Shown here: in pieces, positions 10,180 to 19,231 of the stretch | How the letters are laid out: each line of letters begins with the position of its first letter | How positions within the stretch are numbered: position 1 is the stretch's first letter | NCBI GenBank assembly: GCA_029339195.1 | Contig: JAPTJF010000666.1 | Location: 1-22,270, forward strand | Direction of reading: 5' to 3' | From: Micractinium sp. NFX-FRZ | Lineage: Eukaryota; Chlorophyta; Trebouxiophyceae; Chlorellales; Chlorellaceae | Length of the DNA: 22,270 nt | Notes under the pieces: generated by a model | The model's database searches: none | Told to the model about the DNA's origin: nothing | The model's input: the letters and a program-made list of their open reading frames with translations, nothing else | Translations under genes and position numbers: made by a program

Positions 10180-10217
<38 letters not shown>
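9752..10217. promoter_or_regulatory. Shared upstream region of the divergent GYF and TBCB genes
   Basis: 466 bp between the two start codons, which point away from each other, so both promoters must be here or close by. A CCAAT-type motif occurs at about 9833-9838 (GCCAATAAAATGG). The right end is a CAG-type repeat in the presumed TBCB 5' leader. No RNA gene or further exon is evident. Confidence 0.55.
10181..10216 (+). repeat. (AGC)12 trinucleotide repeat directly before the TBCB start
   Basis: Twelve perfect AGC units end one base before ATGG, so the repeat would lie in the 5' leader next to the initiation codon. CAG tracts are prone to length change and can form hairpins. Confidence 0.9.
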
Positions 10218-13200
10218 ATGGCTCCACCCATGACGGCCGACATGGTGAGGGGAACCCAGCTTGGGGCGTGAACACGGTGTGGGGTGTTTGGCACGGGCGG
10301 TTGCAGCTGTCCCACCACTGCAAGGCCTCCACCCACTGTGTTGGCTCCTGGTGTGCCTGCCTCCTTCCGGTGGCCAGCTGTGCCGCCACTGCCCCATGTT
10401 TGCTGACCAAGGGGTATATTCAACACTCCATGGTCGACCCCCTTCAAGGTCCCTCATCTTGAGCCTTCCCTGGCTGGCCCCCGCTGCCCCGCCCCCACCT
10501 CAGGTCGCGCTGCGTGACTACATCCTGGCCGACACGGGCGCCCAGAACCAGGCTGAGAGCACGGTGCGGCTGGTGGTGAGCCACAGCAACCTGCAGGCCA
10601 AGTTCATGGACATCCGCCTCGACATGCACGTGAGTCGTGCACTGAGCACGTGTGTGTGAGGGGAACGCGGTAGCACATGCGACACGAGTGTGGAGAGGGT
10701 GGGCGACGTTGTGCATGCGCGCCCCGAGCGGCGCGATGTGAAGGGGCAGGAGATGAATGGGAGTCGAGAGTGGGTTGCAGGCTCCCATGCACGGAGTGCT
10801 GGCTGGGAGGGCATGCGAGCTGTGTTCTATTGATTGATGGGTGGAGAGTGCAAAAACTGGTAGGGTTGCAGGGGGCGGGGGCGCAGGCCAAGTTCATGGG
10901 TGCTGCGCCCTTTCTTCCCAGCCCCCCGACGCTCCATCCTGCCTCATCGCCCCTGCCACACATCCTCCTGATGAAGCGGTGGGGAGCAAGTTGTGCCTGG
11001 GTCTTCCCCCTGCCGCCCTCCACCGTCCACACCTCTGTGCTCCACTCCCGCAACATTGTGCTTGCTTCCACGGCAGCACTCTCCCCTGCCTCCTCCGCCC
11101 CCCGCCCCCCTCTGCCCCACACTCCGCCCCCTTTGACATCTTGCACCGCTTCAAACCTCTGCCCCCTCCTACATGGTTGCCTGCAGATGACCATTGACAC
11201 GGTGAAGAGCAAGCTGTGCTTCCACTGCGGCACGCCGCCGTCGGCGCAGGTGCTGCAGCTGAAGGACGAGCGGGGCAAGCTGCTTGCCGTGCTGGACGAC
11301 AGCTCACGCAAGCTGGGCTTCTACTCCCCGCGGGACGGCTACATCCTGCACGTCATCGACACGGACCCCACCTCGCTGTCGGGTGGGTGGACGGGCGGGT
11401 GTGGGCGGGATCAGGCAGCGGGGCAGCCGGGCAGGCGTGTATTGAGTGCCAGGCGGGTGGGTGGGCAGGTGGGTGTGGGTGGGTGGGCAGGCACGCGTGT
11501 ATAGAGTGGCAGGCGGGTGGGTGGGCGTGTGAGTGGGTTTGGCTGGGTGCCAGGCTAGCCTGCGCAGATTGATTCTGTTCACGGCAGGTGGCGCGTGATG
11601 GCCCCATCCTGCATGGGCACAGACCTGTTCTCGCTGTCGTGTGGGCGTGGGTTTAGGCGGGTTTCTGGGTGGTAGGTGTAAGCAAGGTGGAAAAGTGGAA
11701 AAGTGTGTGACGCTCCTTGCCAACTAGCCTCCCCTGCCGGGCCGCCCAGCCTCCCTGCCGGCCTGCCCTTGTCCTGATCCTCACGCTGCGCCATGCTGCG
11801 TGCCCCTCTGCAGCCAACGGCTGGCTGGAGGATGTGAGCAAGGTGGAGAAGTACGTGATGAGCGACGAGGCGTATGCGGCGCGGGACAACACGTACCGCA
11901 AGTACAAGGAGGTACGGGGGCTGGGCAGTACAGGGGGGCGGTGCAGGGGCCGGCATGCGTGGGGCGGAGTACGGGCGGTCTTGGTAGCATGAACCGCAGG
12001 TGCAAAGATTGTGCGGTGCAGGGGGGTTGTGCCGCTTGGGAGAGAGGGAGCAATTCAAGCAACAGCCCCAGTGGCACAGTTTGCGGAGTGTGGTGGAGCA
12101 GGGGGATGAGAGGCTGCCCTGGGTGTGCCTTCTTGGCTCGCTCTCTGGCTCCCATCTGCCTCCAAAGCCTCACTGTCCTGCTCTCATCTGCCCTGGATGG
12201 CTAGCAATTGCCACCTGTCTCTCAGGCTTCACACATAACAGGTCACCTACTCCTCCTCCTTTCTTCAACTCTTTATTCCCGTGCCTCCTGCAGTCGCGGC
12301 TGGCTGCTGACCCCACCTGGACGCTAGCCAAGGAGATGGCGTCACGCAAGGCAGCAGCCGCAGGGGTGAGTGCCGCTGCTGGGTGGAGAGGATAGGGGGG
12401 TGGCAACTGGAGGCACGGAGAAGCGGTGGTGCCAGTTGGTATGCCAGTGCAAATGGTTGGCACAGAAGCGCTCGGCGGCCGGACAGTGCATGATGTGGCC
12501 TGGTGCATGGTACAGAGGACTAAGTACAAGGGTGCTTCCCAATCTGAACCGCTGTTGTGATACTTTCCCCGTCCGTCCTCCTGCCCTCCCCGGATGTTGC
12601 AGGCGCCGCCCCCGGGGCCGGCAGCAGAGCCGCAGAAGCCAGCAGACGACAACACAGGGACAGAAGAGGCGGCAGGCATCGAAGTGGGGGCTCGGTGCGA
12701 GGTGGAGGGCGGGCGGCGCGGCGTGGTGCGATACGTGGGCCGCGTGGAGGGCCTGCCACCGGGCTACTGGGTGGGCGTGCAGGTGAGAGGTGCAAAGAGG
12801 GAGGGTGGAAGGGAGGGAGGGTGGGGCATGTGGGAGGCATGCTCTGCCCTTGTGCTGCCGGGTGGGTGTGCAGTGGAAGGAAGTCGAGTGGAAGGAAGTC
12901 GAGTGGAAGGAAGTCGAGTGGAGGGAGTGAGGGTGGGAGTGTGGGGGTAAGGTTCCTGGCCAGACCATAGATGGTGGCAGCTGCTGCGCTGCTCTGCTGG
13001 CCCAGGGGCTTGCCGGCAGGCACGCAGGCCCTCTCCCTTGTTCAGCGCTTACCTAAAGAAAGAAGGGCACTGCACGCCCATCCCATCCCCACCCCGCCCC
13101 ATCCTCTCCTGGACTCCCTCAGTACACACACGCACACACAGACACACACACCTTCCCCCCACGGCTTTCCACTCTCCCCCCCCTGCAGTACGACGAGCCT

Positions 13201-13350
13201 GTAGGCAAGAACGACGGCAGCGCCAAGGGGCGCCGCTACTTTGAGTGCCCGCCCAACTACGGCGGCTTTGTGCGCCCGGCCATGCTGGCCACCGGCGACT
13301 TCCCGCCCTTTGACGAGGAGTTTGGGTTTGACAGCGGGGACGAGCTGTGA
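10218..13350 (+). CDS. TBCB: Tubulin-folding cofactor B
   Basis: Seven exons: 10218-10244, 10504-10629, 11187-11382, 11814-11911, 12294-12365, 12603-12782, 13189-13350 (TGA at 13348), giving 286 residues with every junction in frame. TBCB is a cytosolic chaperone that binds alpha-tubulin and, with TBCE, acts in tubulin heterodimer assembly and disassembly. It has an N-terminal ubiquitin-like domain (about residues 10-115; [12 protein letters not shown] to [14 protein letters not shown]), a linker with predicted helix ([20 protein letters not shown]), then a Pro/Ala-rich spacer, and a CAP-Gly domain (about 199-265) with [22 protein letters not shown] is the CAP-Gly signature that binds C-terminal EEY/F peptides. 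It ends [12 protein letters not shown], a variant of the acidic tail typical of TBCB. The chosen ATG has a strong context (CAGCCATGG). It is slightly longer than animal TBCB (about 244 residues), mostly in the linker. Introns 2 and 3 hold copies of neighbouring exon sequence. Confidence 0.92.
10883..10899 (+). repeat. Exon 2 fragment copied into TBCB intron 2
   Basis: GCAGGCCAAGTTCATGG is identical to exon 2 bases 10593-10609 (codons for QAKFM). A 17-nt identity is unlikely by chance at this distance. It lies 254 bp past the donor and is not part of a coding exon. Confidence 0.65.
11435..11540 (+). repeat. GGGT-rich imperfect tandem repeat in TBCB intron 3
   Basis: A GCGTGTAT...GAGTG.CAGGCGGGTGGGTGGGC unit occurs twice at about a 58-bp spacing, filled with GGGT/GGGC runs. 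The many G runs could form a G-quadruplex; that is inference. Confidence 0.6.
11603..11712 (+). repeat. Degenerate copies of exon 3 end and exon 4 start inside TBCB intron 3
   Basis: Bases 11603-11650 (ATCCTGCA ... CAGACC ... TCGCTGTCGTGTGGG) resemble the exon 3 end and its donor (ATCCTGCA ... CGGACC ... TCGCTGTCGGGTGGG). Bases 11678-11712 (GTAAGCAAGGTGGAAAAGTG ... GTGACG) resemble exon 4 (GTGAGCAAGGTGGAGAAGTA ... GCGACG). Together they look like a decayed tandem duplication spanning the exon 3-intron-exon 4 border. Confidence 0.6.
12873..12917 (+). repeat. 15-bp minisatellite, three copies
   Basis: GTGGAAGGAAGTCGA is repeated three times without change in TBCB intron 6, followed by a partial fourth unit. 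Confidence 0.85.
13123..13152 (+). repeat. (CA)n-type microsatellite in TBCB intron 6
   Basis: ACACAC/GCACACACAGACACACAC tract upstream of the exon 7 acceptor. Confidence 0.7.
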
Positions 13351-14171
13351 GGGGATGAACGATGGAGATGCGAAGAAGTGTGCAAGAGTTCTTGCAGCAG
13401 CAGGAAAGTGCATTGCCACTCTTGCCGCTGCCGTGCACCATTCATGCCACTTGGCTTCCCACCGCGGCGTCTCTCCCACGGTCCCTCCTAAGCTTACCGC
13501 CAATGCGCCGGGAATCAGTGTATCCTGCCCTGCTCTCTTTCTCATGAATCTGTGCAATTCCAGCCCCCTTGCAATACCAACCCTGGTGATGACATGATTG
13601 AGGGGTACGTTGGGGTCAGCTTGCCAAGTGGGGGCAAGACATGATTGAGGGGTACGTTGGGGTCAGCTTGCCAAGTGGGGGCAAGGCGTCGGGCGCAACC
13701 AGAGCCAGTGGCACCATGCCAGGCCAAGTCCTCCCTTGCAATCCTCCACTGGAGGAGAGGGGAGGGGAGCGGGCATGGAGGACTGGCCAAGGTTGCGCTG
13801 GACGGGCCCCTGCCCGCCCCGCCAGCACTTGCGTTTGGTCAGTGGGCGACAACATCGCCGCCCATTCCCCTCGGTGCACGCACCTGTGCACGCACCCGTC
13901 TGCAGGAGCGGACCCGATGCGGCCTGGGGGAGGTGCCGCCGCCTGTGCTGCGCATGCGTCGGCTGCGCAATATTGTGCTGACAAGACAAACACTCCCGAG
14001 TACAGATGTACATTGCAAATTGCACGCACTCCTCCATGCCAGAAGGGAGGCAGACAAAGGAATTGGGGTGCATCCAAGCTTTCAAGGCTGGTAGGCTGAT
14101 TTCAAACCTTCTTCTGTTGCAATCAAAGCGTGTGATTTGTAAGCCAGTCAGACATCTGTTATTTAGTTCTT
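13351..14171. other. Convergent 3' region between TBCB and arsM1
   Basis: About 820 bp between the facing stop codons, presumably both 3' UTRs. It holds a 47-bp tandem duplication (13591-13684). A TGTAA signal on the plus strand at 14138-14142 is the only candidate poly(A) signal seen for TBCB, and is far from its stop. No TGTAA was found on the minus strand for arsM1. No further gene is convincing. Confidence 0.55.
13591..13684 (+). repeat. Perfect 47-bp tandem duplication
   Basis: Two identical 47-bp units, 13591-13637 and 13638-13684, each beginning GACATGATTGAGGGGTACGT and ending GGGGGCAA. The identity implies a recent duplication. Confidence 0.95.
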
Positions 14172-17100
14172 TCAGCAGCATCCGTTGCCGGGCTTGAAGC
14201 TGGCATTTGCTGCTGCAGGGTTGACGACGCCGCAGCCACCATTGGCGGCGGCGGGCTGGAGCGCACCACAGCTGGCGCTGTTGGCTGGGGGCCCCCAGGC
14301 GGGGGCTGCCGCTGCACATGCCACGTCAGCGGTGCGTGCAATAATGCCTGCTGTGTGCTCGCCAAAAGCTCCATAGTGCGTGCTGCGGTCTCCTGCCACC
14401 TGGAAGTGCGTGGACAGCCAGCTCTCCCCCAGCATGGCGGCTGCAGGATGGAGGGATATGGAAGAGCCGGGGCAGCATTTCTTGATGTGAGTTGATGTAG
14501 ACCATGTAGACCAAGGCCCCACCGCAGGCTCCTCAGTTGATGTGAGCTGACGTGAAACAAGGCCCCACTTCTGGTGCCCAGCATGTAGACCATTGAGCAC
14601 TGCACGACACGGCTCATGAACAGGCAGCTTGCTTGCTTGAAGCACTGCCAGTGCTAACCAGTGCACGCCAGCCTGGCTGCACCAGTGAGCCGCCGCTGCT
14701 TGCTGGCTGGCTGGCAGCACATCCACGCACCTGTGTTGCCGCACACGGACACCCACTTGCCGGTAGGGAAGGCATGCCGGCTGTCCAGCGTGTAGGAGTG
14801 CTGGCTGCCAGGGATGGTGCCCTGCAGCCAGAGGGCAGGCCGGGGCGGCGGCACACCACCCCAGGCGTCACAGCGTCATGCAGCGGCAGCGCACACGGGC
14901 AGCAGTCCAGGCAGCGGCACGCCAGGAGGCCAGCGATCTGGTGCGCCGGAGCAAGCTCTGGCACCAGAGCCTGGTTGGCACGCCAGGCAGCAAGCGCGGC
15001 AGCCCAGCTGCCTGCGGGCTGGCAGGGTCTGCGCAAGCCGGGCCTTGGAACACAGGGTGTGCTAGGACACGCACCAGGTAGCGGGCGGCCTGTCCATAGT
15101 CCTCGCTGCCCTCCTCCAGGCTGGCGGGCAGCTTGAAGAGGCGGTACGTGATGGAGTAGTAAGAGGAGGAGCCCACCAGCTCCCTCAGCTGGGGGTCTTT
15201 TACCTGCAGGTGATGGTACCGCAGGAGCGGGCACGTTCACGTCGGTTTGTAGTAAACACGTGAAGTTAACAACAAGGTGGGAGGCATTGGGTAGGAGATG
15301 CGCACGCCAGATCTTGCAGCAGAGGGTCTTTCACCTGCGGGCGGAGAGCCAGGGCCGGAGGCAGCGTGAAGTGGGGCGCCGCACGCTGGGGCCAGCAAAG
15401 ACAGCGGCGCTGCCAATGCAACACGGCCCAGATGCAGGCCCCGTGCAGCACGTGGGCCATGCCCACCCAGTGCAAGCTTGGCTTGCTTCTGGTGCCAGCA
15501 GGAGCCCAGCGCCTGCTCCGTGCTGAGCTGCACCTGCAGACGACCATTGACTCCATGCGCCCCCACCCCACCCACTCCCAAGGCAGAGTGCTTGCCTCGA
15601 TCAGGCGGGCGGTGAGCTGGCGGGGCGCCAGGAAGCCAACCTGCCGGCAGATGCCCTCAAAGTCCCGCACGTACAGGGAGCCAGCCAGCCCCTCATCCCA
15701 CAGCACCTCGTGCTGCCGCAGCTGCAGGGAGCAGACAGAGCAGAGCAGCAGCGATGCAGCAGTGCAGGGATGAAGGGCGGCCGGCGGTGGAGGGAGGGCA
15801 GCATCCGATGCTGTCTTTGTGGAGCAGGGAGATATGCCTCACAAGGCGCGGCTGCCAGACGGGGCGTTGGCGCTGCACTGATGACCAGCCCACTGTGGGG
15901 GGCACATTCACTGTGGCAGTACAATGTAGTACGCACCTGGCAAGCCCAACCGTCCTGCACGTCACTCACACTATGTACTCCCACCTGTGCAGGCACCCGC
16001 CTGTCGCAGTACATGTCGCTGAAGTACATCTCGCCACCTGGCGCCAGCACGCGGTACGCCTCGCCCAGCACCCGCTTCTTGTCGGGGGTCAGGTTGATCT
16101 GGGGATGCAGGCAGGCAGGCAGGTGGCGGGCGCAGGAGTGTGGGTCAACAGAGGGCGGTGGGCGCAATTGCAAGCGACCAAGCAGTGGTGGGCAGGGAGG
16201 TGGGCGAGCGGCAAGCCGGGCTGGGTGTTCAATGGAGGAATAACGTTCCAGCGCAGACAGCACGTTGTGATGTCATGCCAGTTGGAGCGGCAGGAGTTGT
16301 GGCGGCGGCCAAAGGCAGGCACCGCCAGCTCACCCTGCCCGCCTCCGCCACCCAGACAGCGCCATCAGCGCATTCAACCATCTGGCTCTAAAGCTGTAGC
16401 CCTTCTGGGTGGCTCATGAAGAAACCGCTAAACCAGCCTCACCACGCAGTTTGAGATGATCAAGTCGACACAGCCATCCTGCAGGCCCGCTGCTCCCAGA
16501 TCCTCGATCTCTCCCTTCACAAAGCGCATGTTGGGCTGCACGAAACACCCAAAATTGTGTAGGTTGGGCTGGGGGTGGGCTGGCAGGGGGAGCTGGGGAG
16601 CACAGGAGGCGCAGGGGCAGGGAAGGAGGCAACGAGGCAGGGCAGGGCAGGGCAGGGCAGGGCGGGGCGGGGCGGTCCTGGTGAGGCGGTCGCGTGGTCA
16701 GGCACTCGCCCAGCTGCTTGCAGGCGCCCCCCACCCCCTCCCCTGCCTTCCCACCTGCTTGTATCCCAGCGTCTGGCAGCAGTACTCGTCAGCGTGCTTG
16801 GTGGCTACCGCCAGCTGCAGTGGGAGAGTGGGAAGCGACCAGCCAGCGACCGTTGAGAGGGCGGGAGTTGCTGGGTCTCACAGGGGCAGAAGCGCCAACG
16901 TTCTCTTGCAGTTGCCCCCACATGGTGGGACGTCAGCATGCCCTGCACCGCCCTGGGTGGCGAACAATGCACAGCATGCAGCAACACAGCGACCCATCCT
17001 GCCCACCTGCGCATCCGTCATGTCCACGCCCGTCACGCTGCCCCCCTCCCCCACCATGGCTGCACAGACGTAGCAGTCGCGGCCGCTGCCGCAGCCCAAG

Positions 17101-17598
17101 TCCAGAACGCTGCAGGGTGGGAAGAGGGGCGGGCGGCCAAGAACCTGTGTGCCTCTTTGCCAGCATATTGTAACAGATTTTGAGAGTCTTGCCAATCGAT
17201 AGGACGCCTCACCTGAGCCCCTGGATGCCCAGGGGGAAGGCAGCGCCGCAGCCAAAGTAGCGTGCTGCCGCCTCTGGCGGCACACGCAGCAGGGCGGCCC
17301 GCACAAGTGGGTGCGGAGCCCCCGCCGCGCTGCATGCCGTGGTCTTCAGGTCGCCCGACTTGGCCAGAACCTGCTCAGTGGGGCGTCTACCAAGTTTAAG
17401 GTGTGCCGCCAGGGGGCCAGGCAGGCCGACCGGCGGCAGGGGCAGCGGTGGCGGCGGCGGCGGCCGCGCCTTTGCTCCCATTTGGTCGGTTGCAGGCAAC
17501 ATCCTCCGCACCTCCCCATAGTAGCGCTTGACGTTTTCGTGAACCTCCTGCTCTTTGCAGCCGTTTTGAGCGCTGTTTGTGCAACCTCCAACCTCCAT
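14172..17598 (-). CDS. arsM: Arsenite S-adenosylmethionine methyltransferase paralog 1 (arsM1), fourth conserved Cys replaced
   Basis: Ten exons on the minus strand: 17598-17512, 17370-17213, 17109-17007, 16814-16755, 16535-16443, 16098-15985, 15721-15596, 15203-15075, 14821-14731, 14440-14172 (TGA), 409 residues. The ArsM/AS3MT family methylates As(III) with S-adenosylmethionine. SAM motif [14 protein letters not shown] (83-96) and GVDMT are intact. Three of the four family cysteines are present: C42 (DLKTTAC), C70 (YFGCG), C166 (SNCV). The fourth, in ECLGGALY of the family, is G216 here (DEGLAGSLY). In CmArsM the equivalents of C166 and this position bind As(III), so activity on arsenite is doubtful. 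The C-terminal domain is complete (VCGNTAAML) and is followed by an Ala-rich tail ending GNGCC. Intron 7 has a GC-AG donor (GAG/GCAAGC). Intron sites and the exon sizes 114 and 126 are shared with arsM2, 372 bp away and divergent, so the two arose by duplication. Confidence 0.88.
15309..15334 (-). repeat. Duplicate of arsM1 exon 8 start within intron 7
   Basis: On the minus strand CGCAG/GTGAAAGACCCTCTGC encodes VKDPLLQDL, closely like the true exon 8 start (CTGCAG/GTAAAAGACCCCCAGC, VKDPQLREL). It keeps a perfect acceptor. Splicing to it would run into a stop at 15266, giving a truncated protein ending CLPPCC without the last domain. It could be a decoy or regulatory exon, or just a remnant. 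Confidence 0.7.
16638..16675 (+). repeat. GGCAG/GGCGG pentanucleotide repeat in arsM1 intron 4
   Basis: GGCAG units repeated several times turn into GGCGG units. The G-rich strand is the plus strand, antisense to arsM1. Confidence 0.75.
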
Positions 17599-17970
17599 GC
17601 TGGCGCCGGCGCTGAAGGCAGCCGACAGGAGGAATGTGGCGCGTGACGAAGGCCCCCCTTAGCTGAATGTCCGACTCTTTGATAGATAATGCCAAACAGT
17701 GTTAAATCAAGCCACTCAACTCTCGGATCCCGTTCTCGAGATGTGACGAGAGAGGGGGAAGGCGCGAGAACGTCGACGTTCTCGTCCAATCGTTTTTCCG
17801 ACATGTGTATTTACTGAGAAGTGGCGCTGTGACTATCTTAAAACTCTATCACCAGTCCAGACCATCGCTGGCTCTCGCCTCAACTTTGTATGCTTAGCCT
17901 GCGAGCCGGCTCGCTCTCGGCTCGCCTGCCCTTCCACCTCACAGTTCCTTTAGCCCATCAGACCCGCACC
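17599..17970. promoter_or_regulatory. Bidirectional intergenic region between the two arsM genes
   Basis: 372 bp separate the two ATGs, so both promoters and 5' leaders lie here, unless the upstream arsM2 ATG at 17890 is used. The base composition is less GC-rich than the flanks. It contains a 20-bp perfect palindrome near its middle, another copy of the palindrome half-site at 17731-17738 (CGTTCTCG), and a CCAAT motif at 17787-17791. No TATA box is obvious. Confidence 0.65.
17765..17784. promoter_or_regulatory. Perfect 20-bp palindrome, candidate operator of the arsM pair
   Basis: CGAGAACGTCGACGTTCTCG reads the same on both strands. Its centre is about 176 bp from the arsM1 ATG and 196 bp from the arsM2 ATG. 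The half-site CGTTCTCG recurs at 17731-17738. It could bind a dimeric regulator acting on both genes. That role is inference. Confidence 0.5.
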
Positions 17971-19195
17971 ATGGCCAGCGGAGGCGGCTGCTGCTCAGGG
18001 AAAACTGCCGCAGCCCCTGCAACCCCGCCGCCCGCCGCCGGCCCCCCTGGCGGCGCTGGCGGCGGCGCCAGCACTGGTGCTACACTGGGCAAGGATGCTG
18101 GCGGCGCTGACGTCCTCGGCTCGGTGCAGCGCTACTACGGCGAGGTGAGTGCAAGTCCCTGCCTTTGAATCAATGGCTGGGGCATCCTCTGTTTTTATCT
18201 AATGCTGCCACGCCAACCCAACCGCCTGGTGCTGCACTCTTCCGCCGCCCCTGCCGACACCCCACAACACCCTGCCAGCATTGACCTGCCCTGCCCAAAT
18301 GAATCCGCCCGTCTCTGCCCCCGGCCGCCACACCCTGTACCCCATTTGCAGGTGTTGAAAACTCGAAAGGATTTGAAGACGCCGGCGTGCTGCGCAGTGG
18401 CACCGCCGCCACCTGGCGTGCGCGAGCTGCTCAAGAAGGTGCCGGCAGAGATCAACGACAAGTTCTATGGTGGGCATAGAGCTGCTGCTTGCAGGCTGCT
18501 GCAGTTGAGCAAGCTTTTCTTTGAGCTGCCGCTGCCACACAAAGGGGACGCCCCCCCAATCGCCCTCCCCTTGGACTGCCTCTACCAACCCACCTTCTCC
18601 CCAGCTGCCCGCAGGATGTGGCTCTCCCACCCCTAATGGCATCGAGGGGCTGCGGTGAGCTGCGGCTGGCGAGGGCGGGGTGGGGTGCTGGCGCAAAGCA
18701 AATGGAGTCCCGGCAGTGCCGGTAGCGGTGTTGTGCCACTGCTGCCACTTGCCACAGCCCTGCCCATGGCAAGTTGTTTTACCGCATGAGTCTCCTCCCA
18801 CCCCTCGTCACCCCTGCGCAGGGTGCTGGACTTGGGCTGCGGCAGCGGCCGCGACTGCTACGTCTGCTCCGGGCTTGTGGGGGAGAGTGGCAGCGTGACA
18901 GGCGTGGACATGACACCGGTAAGTGAACACTGAGCAGCAGACGGCGTGCAGAAAGTGGGCTGGCTCGAAAACTCACCCCTGCGCCAACCTGCCAGGCGCC
19001 TGCTACCCGGCTGCCTGCACACCGATACGCCCGCCTGCACACATGCCTGCATTCCAGCCCGCCTGGCGTGCCCACATGGCTCACTTGCCCCCCCCTCACC
19101 TGCCTGCCTACCGGCCTACCCGCCTGCCTGCACATACATCCGCCTGCCTGTCCACTCAACCGCCTGCGATCACCTTGCTCTCTGCCCCCCCTTCG

Positions 19196-19231
<36 letters not shown>

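Noticed and set aside
9800..10200. A possible tRNA or small RNA in the divergent region
   Set aside because: No cloverleaf-forming segment or tRNA box could be traced by eye; the stretch is promoter-like with a CAG tract.
11435..11540. CRISPR-like array
   Set aside because: Only two imperfect GGGT-rich units within a eukaryotic intron; no regular spacers and no cas genes.
18605..18614. Alternative acceptor CCCCAG/CTGCCC for arsM2 exon 3
   Set aside because: It brings a stop (TAA) in frame; the next CAG (CCCGCAG/GATGTG) restores the conserved YGCG and the frame into VLDLGCGSG.
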